From assembly GCA_003427395.1 (NCBI GenBank), contig BFEA01000109.1, positions 675,941-699,410 on the forward strand: DNA of 23,470 bases, given 5' to 3'. A program made the translations under genes and the position numbers. This stretch comes from Chara braunii. Taxonomy: Eukaryota > Streptophyta > Charophyceae > Charales > Characeae. Positions 8,910-16,857 of the stretch are shown piece after piece; positions within the stretch are counted from its first letter, which is position 1; every line of letters starts with the position of its first letter. The notes beneath the pieces were generated by a model. That model did no database searches and was not told the origin of the DNA. It saw only the letters and a program-made list of their open reading frames with translations.

Positions 8910-9072
8910 GGGTTAATAGCAAAAATATTGCCGTTTCGAAGTTTGGCAGCAAAAATGTCGTCCGTTCGAAGTTTCCTTTGCAAAAATAGAGGTTTCCTTG
9001 CAGCTTTATCTCGTTCTCATAGTTTGCCAGCAAAAATACCGCGTTTTGCCTAGTTTCACGGCAAAGGACCCC
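8910..9072 (+). repeat. Left inverted repeat of foldback element
   Basis: Matches the reverse complement of 10216-10386. It holds about four degenerate sub-units each containing GCAAAAAT, two followed by CGTTCGAAGTTT or CGTTTCGAAGTTT. Confidence 0.85.
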
Positions 9073-9292
9073 TGGCATGTAGTCGTTAAGACGTCACTTC
9101 ACAAGTTCAACAAGTCAATCATGATCTAACACGGCCGAGTCCAACGACAACATCCAGACATACCGACTGACACTGAGAACAGAAGAAGGAGTGCATGGGA
9201 GAAAAAGAAGTGGAAGAGATATAAAATTGACAATAGAAGTCAAAGTCGAAATCCCGAACGCGACGTTAAAATTTAACATGAAGCACACCCTC
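9073..9292. other. Foldback interior, nothing recognised
   Basis: Unique-looking mixed sequence between the left arm and the telomeric units. No gene, hairpin or repeat that I can support. Confidence 0.5.
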
Positions 9293-9327
9293 AACCCTAA
9301 ACCCTTAACCCTAAACCCTAAACCCTA
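9293..9327 (+). repeat. Interstitial telomeric repeats (CCCTAAA)n
   Basis: About five units of CCCTAAA, one with a small change (CCCTTA). This is the Arabidopsis-type telomere unit, interstitial and short, lying inside the foldback element. It points to a green-lineage nuclear genome. Confidence 0.85.
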
Positions 9328-9424
9328 TCAGCTGAAAGACCATAGTTCGAAACTGCATACCGACCCAAAAATCGGTCCTATCGACATTCCCGAAGTTCAA
9401 AAACACCTATCTCAGAGGTCATGT

Positions 9425-9760
9425 ACGTAACCGTCAATTCGCCAATATTCATTCACAATCCTGAACCAACCCACACGCAGTTCGAGAAGTAACCGGTTCA
9501 AACCTCTTCTAATGCCATATCCAAAAAATGTTGAAAATATTTCTTCAAAAAAAAAGAACTTCACGGAAAATACGTACTCAACCGTCACTTCGTCACCATT
9601 CACGCCACCATTCTGAACCAACTTCCATGCAGGCCGAGAAGTAACCGGTTCAAATCTTCATCCTTGCAGCATCCAACAAATACGCTAAAAGCGACCTTTC
9701 GATACCAGCCTAAGTACTAGTTCACCCGTTAAAATCAAGGTTACGAGTTCAAAACACATC
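9425..9760 (+). repeat. Diverged ~150-bp repeats with Pol III B-box-like cores
   Basis: 9425-9523 and 9576-9674 align: CCGTCA-TTCG, CCATTC or TATTCATTC, CTGAACCAAC, GAGAAGTAACCGGTTCAAA, and end in ATCCA. Period is about 151. GGTTCAAACC and GGTTCAAATC resemble the tRNA B box, and a third weaker example, GAGTTCAAAAC, lies near 9752. No matching A box was found, so a tRNA-derived SINE origin is only possible. Confidence 0.5.
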
Positions 9761-9828
9761 CTCAGTAACCCACTAACGCAGTTCAAGAAAGGAAACCACT
9801 ACCACAGCGTTCATAGTGAAAAAAGTGC

Positions 9829-9931
9829 TTTAGCGTAAAAATGAAAAACAAAAAACAGAAAACAACAGAAACAAAAACAAAAACAAAAAACAAAAATAAA
9901 AAAACAAAAAAAACAAAAAACAGTTGACCGA
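9829..9931 (+). repeat. A-rich (CAAAAA)n low-complexity tract
   Basis: Degenerate CAAAAA and ACAAAA units. This is simple sequence and explains a long Phe/Val-rich frame on the minus strand at 9783-10463, which is not a gene. Confidence 0.85.
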
Positions 9932-10073
9932 CAAAACAGCTGCAGACCCCGTACTCATCTGTCCTGTCATGCAGAACTTTTTCCCCGCGCACCTTTCTTC
10001 CACCCTTCAAAATCAATACCCATTTTTTCCATCTCGGCATGGCCACGGCCGAGATGCCTCGGTCACGCCCGCG

Positions 10074-10074
10074 G

Positions 10075-10107
<33 letters not shown>

Positions 10108-10160
10108 AAAAAAAAAAAAAAACAAAACAAACAAACAAACAAACAAACAAACAAACAAAC
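10074..10160 (+). repeat. Poly(A) and (AAAC)n tract
   Basis: About 45 nearly uninterrupted A's followed by about ten AAAC units. Probably the tail of a retroposed sequence or a simple microsatellite. Confidence 0.9.
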
Positions 10161-10215
10161 GCTGAGTGTATGAGGCCAGAACGCTGAGTCCCTGAGTCCT
10201 TGAGTCCATGGGCCT

Positions 10216-10386
10216 AGGGGTCGTTTGCTGTGAAACTTGGCAAAACGCGGTATTTTTATTGTTGCAGGCAAACTACCGGAACCCGATAAAGCTGCAATGA
10301 AACCTCTATTTTTGCAAAGGAAACTTCGAATGGACGACATTTTTGCTGCCAAACTTCGAAACAGCAATATTTTTGAAATTAACCCC
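10216..10386 (-). repeat. Right inverted repeat of foldback element
   Basis: Inverted copy of 8910-9072, with an extra few bases near 10262-10275. It is followed by a T-rich stretch (10387-10420). Confidence 0.85.
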
Positions 10387-10556
10387 TCTTTTTTTTGTTT
10401 TTTGTTTTTTGTTTTTTTTTCAATATATTGGACAAAATTCTGAGACGAGGACGGGGATCCCATAATTCAACCCGGAGTTATCATGGCAGCCTCAACCAGT
10501 TTAGCTTACAAGCAGAGCTCGATAACCACAACACTGCTTCAACCATATCATGAAGT

Positions 10557-10680
10557 GCTGGAAACCGGGTTCAGCGTCCATGTTGGGCCAACTACTCAAT
10601 AACAAAATACAGTGACCAGAGGCCCACTAGGAAATGAACGATGAACAATATCAAGCTGGAAACTGGGTCCAGCATCCCAT
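10557..10680 (-). repeat. Two partial LINE 3'-UTR motif copies
   Basis: GCTGGAAACCGGGTTCAGCGTCC at 10557 and GCTGGAAACTGGGTCCAGCATCC at 10655 repeat the 3' half of the motif at 3273-3297, each with the GCTGG/CCAGC-type hairpin preserved (one G-U pair in the first). No A-rich tail is seen next to them, so they look like diverged fragments. Confidence 0.55.
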
Positions 10681-10847
10681 GAACCAGGTCATCAGCATAA
10701 GACTCACCATTCAATATGAACTCTCTGGCAGTCCAGCCACTCTACTCCCTCTCCTATCTTTAGCAAAGGCCAGGCCCTACCATGGCCTGACTTATTCATT
10801 CCGCCGAGGGCCTAAAGCGGTCATTGTTGTTGTTTCTACCTTGCTCC

Positions 10848-10931
10848 TTTTTTTTTTTTTTTTTAATGGGAACAAGGCTCCAATCTATTCGTGGGAAGCA
10901 GCACGTGCTGAGAACCAGGCCCAGCATCCCA
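10848..10931 (-). mobile_element. Truncated LINE 3' end with poly(A) tail
   Basis: On the minus strand: motif copy (10931-10876), about 11 bp of spacer, then A17 (10864-10848). The motif keeps CTCCAATCTATTCGTGGG and GCTGAGAACCAGGCCCAGCATCCC. This is the pattern expected of a 5'-truncated LINE or a SINE that shares the LINE's 3' end. Confidence 0.6.
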
Positions 10932-11050
10932 CATGAAAATTTACATCGAATTTTGAAAGTTTGAGATAACGGGGCCATTACCCGGCTTTGGCTAAGAAAA
11001 ATTGGAGCTACTTAGGAAATTACTACGACAAACTTCAGAATTGGGCAAAA

Positions 11051-11418
11051 TTCAGAAAACGACTCAGAAGCCCCTCATCAATCCTCTTTACCTCACTCTG
11101 GCAAGACTTACTGCAGCAGAGCCACCATCTCCGTTGTTGTTGTACCCTATTTCTATCCTACCAGCTAGCCCCCGCACTAGTAGGACGCTTGATATCCCAC
11201 CATCTACTTCTCCCGCTAACTTTTTTTTTTCACCATTCAGAAAAAGACTTAGACACCCCCAATCCGTCCCCTGTACCCCACTCCGGCAAAACATACTGCA
11301 GCAGCGCCACCATCTCCGCTGCTGCTATACCCTATTCCCGTCCTACCAGCTAACCCCCTTACTAGTAGGACGCATAATATCCCACCTTCTCCTTCTCCCA
11401 CCCACCTCACTCTCTTGA
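11051..11418. repeat. Tandem duplication, period 185 bp
   Basis: TTCAGAAAACGACT at 11051 and TTCAGAAAAAGACT at 11236 start two aligned copies, both with CTGCAGCAG-GCCACCATCTCCG, then TACCCTATT, CTACCAGCTA and ACTAGTAGGACGC. A third, more diverged copy lies at 12268-12390 (AGAAAGACTTATAACAGATG, GCCACCATCCC, GGGACGCAATCTCACC). Frames reading through these repeats show no known domain. Confidence 0.8.
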
Positions 11419-11540
11419 GAAACCGTCTGAGCAATACGAAAAACATGGAAATAGACCACATAGGTCCTACAAATGCTAAAAACCCCGTAAAATCCCTAAC
11501 AAACCCTTCCAAAGCACTCCAACACTGTCCTACTCCCTGC

Positions 11541-11760
11541 CGAGCTCTTCCAGGTCTCACACCCCCACATCCTGCTGAGTTACAGGGCAACACAACTCAC
11601 CCCAGCTCCGACCAGTGTCGTCCCAGCAGCAACCCTTAGTTGTCCCGTGGAATGTCCACCCCAAAGCATCCCCAGATCTCTCTACCAGGCCTCACGCACC
11701 TGCATCAGCAAGTCACAGGGCAGCACCCCAGCACCGGCGAGCGTCGTTCTGGCATCGAAC
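11541..11760. repeat. Repeat pair, third copy at 17290-17388
   Basis: 11541-11632 and 11670-11760 share CTCTNCCAGG-CTCACRC, CATC-GC, ACAGGGCA, CACCCCAGC-CCG and GTCGTYC. The sequence at 17290-17388 (CCCCAGAGCCCTCTACCAAG to CTTTCTGGCATCGAC) is a third copy, close to the second. This is a dispersed family of about 95 bp with unknown function. Confidence 0.6.
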
Positions 11761-11898
11761 AGCCGCAGGTCACTGAGTATAACAACATCGAAGCCACCTT
11801 CGAAGAGTTGTTAGGAATCCCCAGAGTCCAAAAACATTCTTAAGACCACCTATCAGCCATCCGTGTATGGTCAACCCTAAGTACTAGTTAAAAGCAGA

Positions 11899-11971
11899 CT
11901 TCTACTATTTGTCTTTCTTCGACGAGCCGACCTCCTCCACCACATAGCTCGAAGAAGAAGAATAGAAGTAG
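11899..11971. other. Hairpin with conserved loop, copy 1
   Basis: CGAG (11923-11926) pairs with CTCG (11948-11951) around a 21-nt loop beginning CCGACCTCCTCC and ending CCACATAG. Below a small asymmetric bulge, TCTTTCTT pairs with AAGAAGAAG and further out CTTCTA with TAGAAG. The loop is nearly identical in two further hairpins (12054-12120, 12146-12206) whose lower stems differ. Confidence 0.6.
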
Positions 11972-12053
11972 CCCGCCAAAAAAACTTTTGAATGGATTTT
12001 ACGAGTCAGCGACAACAATCAACAGAACCACCCGCCCTCTTCCCTTCAACCCC

Positions 12054-12120
12054 CTGCTCTTCTTCATCCTCCGACGAGCCGACCTCCTCCACCACATAGT
12101 TCGCGGGATAAGAACAACAG
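12054..12120. other. Hairpin with conserved loop, copy 2
   Basis: CGAG (12075-12078) pairs with TTCG (12100-12103) around the same 21-nt loop. The flanks CTTCTTCATCC and GGGATAAGAAC are largely complementary and unlike the stem of copy 1. Confidence 0.55.
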
Positions 12121-12145
12121 CCACAACCACACACCTTCCTCAACA

Positions 12146-12206
12146 CATTCCTCCTCTCACGACGAGCCGACCTCCTCCACCCACAGTTCGCAAGAGGAGA
12201 AATAGC
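12146..12206. other. Hairpin with conserved loop, copy 3
   Basis: CGAG (12163-12166) pairs with TTCG (12187-12190) around a 20-nt version of the loop. CTCCTC and GAGGAG form the lower stem. A degenerate fourth occurrence of the loop sequence, without an evident stem, lies at 18921-18950. Confidence 0.55.
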
Positions 12207-12390
12207 AGAAATCAGGTGAACACCCTCACCCTAATAAGTGCAGCACTCACCCCACTAACCTCTTACCTCTCTCTAGAAAGACTTATAACAGATGAGCCAC
12301 CATCCCAGTCGTGGCTATGCCCTAATTCAATCCCACTAGCTAGCCCTCCTCCCCAACGGGACGCAATCTCACCAACCATAAACCATTCCC

Positions 12391-14242
12391 CCCAACCCAG
12401 GTACCACACCTCCTTGAAACACCTGGCTCATAAAACGTAGACAAACAACTCAGAAATCAAAAAGTTATTAAGACCAAGTAGTCATATAAGGCGTATTGAT
12501 CCCACAAGAAGATAGGACGGAAGGGAACTTCTTCTCTCCCCATGAAAATTTCTACGCTTATTCCCGTCTCCGCTGGAGGTGAAGGCTCACAAGAAACCAA
12601 GCGGCTTACTTCCCCCCCCAAAAACGACCTCCTGCCCTTTCACTGCCTCCACTGGAAGGTGTCCCCTCACCTTCCAACCGCAGTTCGGAGCAGCCCCCTA
12701 AATCCCTCCTGCTCCCTCAGCAGCATACAATACCTCCTAGAGTATGCCCCCATAGAGCCGAAGATCACCCTTCCCTCATGTCCCATCCCCTCCAAGTGAA
12801 ACACCTCGCAACCTCTCACCTTGCTGAAGTCAGCATCGACCCTTTGTCCTCTCTCCCAACTGCTTTAGCTGATCCATCTCAATCAGCCTGACCCAAAAGA
12901 GAACAAACCCACAAACCGCCCCTACCCTCTCGAGGATCATACCTCCCACCTTGCATAACCCTCGCTGGGTGGGGCTCAACCCTGAAGGAGCGAGTTTAAT
13001 CAGAACCTATGAGCCCAAATCCTACGGTATCGCAGCCTGAGACTCAAATATGACCTACTTTTAAAAATCTCTCAAACAGATAAACTCTAATATCGAATCA
13101 GATATCGAATTCAAGGTATAAGAGCACAAACTTAGCATATTAATAGAGTGGAACACAACGGATTAAAAATTGCAAATAAGAATTTCAAATTTGAGCGAAT
13201 TGACGGTCATAAAAGGAAATCAGTCCATCACAAGATCAGAGTAAGAATTTCAAGTTTGAGCAAGGTAACAGGATTTCAGATTTAAGAGAGTCAACTGTAA
13301 GAATTTTTAAGAATTTCTTAGAAATTTTAATGAGAGATGCGAACGAAGTTTGTAACTAGTTTAAACCACGATTAGCAATTAAGATCTTGATATTAGAATC
13401 AAATTTATGAAAATCAATGTAAAGAAGATCAAACAAGAAATTTGAAGAAAACAAAATTTGGAATGTCAATCGCAACGAATTTAATCACTGCGACAGTACG
13501 GGATCAATCAAGAGTATACACCATTCATAGGCCTAGTGAGTAAGATCACCTCTGAGGAAAAAAATATATAACCAAAACGTACAAAATTTCAGGACGGACT
13601 TAGAAAGACTTCCAACCAGGTAACCCCTCGTTGTGCCCTAACGACACCAACATAATACCTCATCCCGCACATCCCTTCCCCCTCAAAACCTCACCTCCCC
13701 CTTCATCGGCTCTGCTTCTTCGGATCCTCGCAACACGACCTCATGTTGGTTAAACTTCACCATGTCTATGAAAGGTCGAACGATGAAGATCCTCAGACCG
13801 CAGCAAAACTCTCCTTCTCCAGTAGAGCATGCCGCGTTGTAAGACTAAACTATTAAGCCCGCCAATAGTCGCTCACAGGTAGTCTCGAGAGTAAACTATG
13901 TCACATGTTGCAAAGCACATAGATACGTCAACCCAATCTGAGGACCTAGACAGATCCGCCCCACTCCGTCGCATGGGCCCTTGAAACACTTTTTCACTAA
14001 CACGAAGTTGAGCTGCCGACTTCAAACTTGAAGATCACACGGAGAAGAGAGATAGCCCCTACGAACAACGCGAGCACTCCACCCCCTCCTATAAAACGCC
14101 CGCCACGTCCATTTATCTCCATCACCACCAAGTTTTCATCATAATCCTACCACTTCTCCCACCGCCGTACTCAACTCGCTCCTGCCGCCTAGCCAGGCAC
14201 TATGCAGATGTGTCGCTTCAAACGGGGCATGTTTGGTCGGGC
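12391..14242. other. No gene recognised; AT-rich in the middle
   Basis: An 85-codon frame at 12542-12799 shows no domain and is probably chance in C-rich sequence. 13050-13600 is AT-rich and contains TAAGAATTTCAARTTTGAGC at 13177 and 13242 (period 65). TATAAAA at 14090-14096 in otherwise CG-rich sequence resembles a TATA box but no gene follows on the plus strand. I see nothing else in this stretch. Confidence 0.5.
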
Positions 14243-14274
14243 CGGGCGCAGCGCCCCCGGTAGCGCTGCGCCCG
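14243..14274. other. Perfect 12-bp palindrome hairpin
   Basis: CGGGCGCAGCGC (14243-14254) and GCGCTGCGCCCG (14263-14274) are exact reverse complements around CCCCGGTA. A GC-only stem this long would be very stable. GC-rich hairpins mark Helitron 3' ends, but no CTRR terminus follows within the expected distance on either strand. Confidence 0.75.
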
Positions 14275-14314
14275 CCCTCACCTCATGTTCCTACCTTGCT
14301 CCACGACCGTCCAG

Positions 14315-14572
14315 ATGCACGAAAGACAAAAAGAACTTTGGCAGTGTATCTTTCCATGTTCTACAGTAGGATTCGTTTGTTTTTTTTTGGGGGGGGGGGT
14401 CTTGGCCAGTAGCGGGAATAGGGCCTTTGATCCGCGACTCTCCACATGCACAAAAGACACAAAAGAAATTGGCGGTGTATCTCTCCATGGTCTCCATGTT
14501 TAACATGAGAATCGATCCTCCTCTAGAACATGGGAAGATACACCACCAATTTCACTTCCGTCGTTTGTGCAT
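14315..14572. mobile_element. MITE-like element with ~45-bp terminal inverted repeats
   Basis: The left end (14315-14362, ATGCACGAAAGAC to CAGTGTATCTTTCCATGTTC) and the right end (14528-14572, read on the minus strand, ATGCACAAACGAC to GGTGTATCTTCCCATGTTC) are inverted copies. A third, internal copy at 14446-14490 also pairs with the right end, so two elements may be nested. There is no coding capacity. The left 100 bp is a direct copy of 8783-8881. Target duplications are not evident. Confidence 0.65.
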
Positions 14573-14650
14573 GTGGGGCACCCGCCCTGTGCCATGGCCC
14601 TCCTTCGCATTTCATATCATCCCCGCCTCTGGCCCGCGGCTTTGTCGTGG

Positions 14651-14783
14651 GGGGTCCGACGTGTTCCGCCTGCGCTAAATACTAGAGGGGTGATAAGAGC
14701 AGCCCCCCCTAGTAAGGGGGTCCGACTTGTTCCGCCTGCACCAAATACTAGAGGGGTGATAAGAGCAACCCCCCCTAGTAAGG
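14651..14783. repeat. Two 66-bp tandem units, each with a hairpin
   Basis: TCCGAC begins the unit at 14655 and 14721. Each unit ends with TACTAGAGGGG, then TGATAAGAGCARC, then CCCCCCTAGTA, whose ends are complementary. A LINE 3'-UTR motif begins at 14789, so on the minus strand these hairpins follow the motif, as hairpins do at two other LINE ends in the window. Confidence 0.75.
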
Positions 14784-14788
14784 GCTCT

Positions 14789-14846
14789 GGCTGCCCCAGT
14801 CTATTAGTGGGGAGCTGCACTTGCTGGAAAGCAGATCCAAAGTCCC
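14789..14846 (-). repeat. LINE 3'-UTR motif copy
   Basis: GGCTGCCCCAGTCTATTAGTGGGGAG..., then CTTGCTGGAAAGCAGATCC and AGTCCCC, a diverged copy of 3241-3297. Here CTTGC/GCAGA pairing replaces part of the GCTGG/CCAGC stem. Confidence 0.6.
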
Positions 14847-15500
14847 CTCGGATACAAAGAACATCTTTTTGAAGGACTGACGAATCTTGTGGACCTCCCT
14901 GCCAGCATTGACCACCCCAGGGAGACTGGGGGGTTCACTGAGCAGCTACTTGGCTGAAGATAATGACCCCTTTGTAGGAGCTGATTAGGCTGTATAAGCT
15001 ACCTCTTCACCCTACCCAGGTGCCAAATCTATGAATTAATCCTAGATTCCTAGTAGCCCCTTACAGCCACAAAAACTAGCCAAATTCAGCCTACTTCCTA
15101 AGATGAATCAACAAGCCTCTTCGGTATAAAGTCTACAGACCATTCCACCTGGATGGTACCTGGTAACACCAAGTATTGTCCGGTACTCTGCTCTCTTTTA
15201 CAAGGACAACCACCCACAAATGAGATAAGCTGCTCACTCCAAGCCATACCAACTCAAAGGAACCAGACTCGAGGACGATGGTGGAAAAGGCTTTGGGAAT
15301 TCAGATAGGGGCCGAAGAGGGATGGAGGGATCAGATTCCACAGTTGTAGAATCATGTATGACAGATCGGTAGTCCCTTGTAAATTGGTGTGGTCCCTCTT
15401 CGTGATTTTCCTGATTCATCCCCCTTGCCCCTGTCCACTTAATTTCTCCCAAGTTCCTTCCTTGGGGTCCCCCCGGCCAGTCACGGCTGAATTGTTTTTC
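14847..15500. other. No gene recognised
   Basis: Mixed sequence between two LINE 3' ends. Short open frames at 15234-15452 (minus) and 15354-15554 (plus) have no recognisable content. Nothing else seen. Confidence 0.45.

Positions 15501-15541
<41 letters not shown>
15501..15541 (-). repeat. (ATT)n tract, (TAA)n tail of LINE
   Basis: About twelve ATT units on the plus strand; on the minus strand, a (TAA)n tail immediately after the 3' stem-loop and motif of a LINE. It matches the TAATAATAA inside the tail at 3118-3162. Confidence 0.85.
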
Positions 15542-15542
<1 letters not shown>

Positions 15543-15553
15543 CACCCCCTGTA

Positions 15554-15591
15554 GTGCTAGTGGCGTTGGTGAAAGCCGACACCACTAGCAC
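15554..15591. other. 17-bp hairpin capped by GAAA
   Basis: GTGCTAGTGGCGTTGGT (15554-15570) pairs with GCCGACACCACTAGCAC (15575-15591), with one C-A mismatch and two G-U pairs, leaving GAAA as the loop on the plus strand. It sits between the LINE 3' motif (15601-15649) and the (TAA)n tail. On the minus (sense) strand the loop would read TTTC, so the GNRA form exists only in plus-strand RNA. Confidence 0.8.
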
Positions 15592-15600
15592 TCGAGGAGA

Positions 15601-15649
15601 GGCTCCATCTATTGGTGGGAAGCATCACCTGCTGGAAAACGGGTCCACT
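15601..15649 (-). repeat. LINE 3'-UTR motif copy
   Basis: GGCTCCATCTATTGGTGGG, AGCATCACCTGCTGG and AAAACGGGTCCACT, the best match to the copy at 3241-3297, immediately upstream (in minus sense) of the hairpin and (TAA)n tail. Confidence 0.75.
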
Positions 15650-16516
15650 GAGGAAGACCTGCCAGCATTGATTATGGCTGAATTGTTCTATGCAATAAAT
15701 AATTCCTGATTTGGTAAGTAGGTGTTTGATCTTCTCCTTAACCTTGTCCTATTGAGAATTGATGTCAGTTTGGACTTGATGCTTTATTGAGTTTGTGAAT
15801 TCTGGACCATCAATCCTCACCCGCTCCATTTCATATGTACATCGGCAGTGCCAAAGAGCCTAGAGTATGGCCCTCCTTCCCATCTTATAGAGATTGAGAG
15901 TGAAATCGTTCATCGAAGGAGGGTTCTATGTTTCGCATAGGAGGGTTTTCCATTCCCACGACCATAGTTGGGAGGTAATGATTTGGCTCTGGATCCCACC
16001 CCACCATCTCCACAACTATACCGCCCTAGACATTGAAGAAAGATGTGTTCTATAGATTCTGGTATTTGTCGAGAGGGGAATATCGATGAGCAGAGTCTAC
16101 ACTAGGGAAGGGTTAATCCCCTTTGCTTTGGGGAGGTCCTTTCAATGAGCCAATCATTTGTTGATAGGCACATGTGGTAGATCTGCCATTGTGGGGAGGC
16201 AACCTTGGCTGGTTTGGATTTCATTGTCGTGAACCATTTGATTGATCGTAGGGAATCTTTGCTAATGTTCACTCGTTTCATCCAGCGAGATTGTACTTTA
16301 ATCCCTTAGGTTCAGAGTAGGTATCAACATCCGGTAGGTAGACTGTTCCGTTAAGGTATGAAGAGGCCGCGAACATAAACGTCTCTTTCCCATTGGTGTG
16401 GTCCATGCCGAAGTGGGGGCTCCAGAGGCAGTTTATCAATTGAGAGGGATCCATTTATCCTTGTCTTGTAACACACTTATTTTGAAGAGCTGACCAAAAC
16501 GATTTAGTCTCTCGTG

Positions 16517-16760
16517 GTTGTGGTCCTTGAAGAACATGATTCTGACCCAAAGAGAACAGCAAAAGAATAATCTCCCCTTCTTCCCTAACCAACATTACAT
16601 TACCTACTTTTTTTGTTTAATTCCACCCGCGACAAAAGATAGGAGTTGTGGTCTTTGAAGATATGATTCTCACCCAAAGAGAATAGCAAAAGAATAATCT
16701 CCCTTTCTTCCATTACCAATTTTTTTTTATTTTTTAATTTCACTCACGACAACAGATACG
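16517..16760. repeat. Tandem duplication, period 128 bp
   Basis: GTTGTGGTCCTTGAAGA (16517) and GTTGTGGTCTTTGAAGA (16645) start two similar units, both with ACCCAAAGAGAAYAGC, AAAAGAATAATCTCCC, a T-run and CACGACAA-AGATA. The duplication begins inside degenerate LINE sequence. Confidence 0.85.
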
Positions 16761-16857
16761 GGTGATGGTAAGAGTATGCAGTCCTACCTGTCTTGTAGAG
16801 GGCTGCAGTCTATTGGTGGGGAGCTACACCTGCTAGAAAGCAGGTCCAACGTTCCCT
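16720..16857 (-). mobile_element. Truncated LINE 3' end with A-rich tail
   Basis: On the minus strand, motif (16857-16801), 60 bp of spacer, then an A-rich tail (16740-16720). The motif carries ACCTGC-TAGAAA-GCAGGT, a perfect 6-bp hairpin at the position of the ACCTG/CGGGT pairing in other copies. A further partial motif follows at 16891-16921 (GGAACCAGGCTCAGCGTCCC). Confidence 0.55.

Larger units (their letters stand above)
8910..10386. mobile_element. Foldback-type element with ~165-bp inverted repeats
   Basis: 8910-9072 and 10216-10386 are inverted copies with, by eye, close to 90% identity: the outer ends read GGGTTAAT-CAAAAATATTGC on both sides, and the inner ends share the GGGGTC-TTTGC start. 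Within each arm, short units built on GCAAAAAT and TTCGAAGTTT recur several times, a feature of foldback transposons. The 1.14-kb interior has no transposase, so this is non-autonomous. Flanks show T-rich TCTTTTTT on both sides, a possible target duplication but too simple to trust. Interior cargo includes telomeric units, B-box repeats and A-rich tracts. Confidence 0.7.
15501..16580 (-). pseudogene. Degenerate LINE C-terminus with 3' end
   Basis: Minus-strand translation, across frame changes, aligns with the C-terminal domain of the LINE at 3849-5474: a stretch reading WQIYHMCLSTNDW (near 16190) corresponds to its WQITHRCLPT, followed by a zf-RVT pattern CRLCSS and ESIEHIFLQC (about 16110-16000). 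Many stops and shifts show long decay. The element ends with the motif, hairpin and (TAA)n tail. It has no recognisable proline-rich tail, unlike the larger LINE. It may be the 3' part of the LINE at 18930-21300, separated by later insertions, or an independent truncated copy. Confidence 0.7.

Noticed and set aside
9783-10463. 226-codon minus-strand frame rich in Phe, Leu and Val
   Set aside because: It is a translation of A-rich tracts and of the foldback arm, with poly-Phe from poly(A); not a membrane protein gene.
10655-10700. CUGAUGACCUGG on the minus strand
   Set aside because: No GAAA follows at a workable distance and no stem I pairs; it overlaps the LINE 3'-UTR motif.
11899-12206. 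CRISPR-like spaced repeats
   Set aside because: Only three copies with unequal spacing (152 and 88 bp) and paired flanks, in a eukaryotic sequence; not a CRISPR array.
14090-14096. TATAAAA as a host promoter
   Set aside because: No coding sequence or transcript feature follows; one match to a short motif is not enough.
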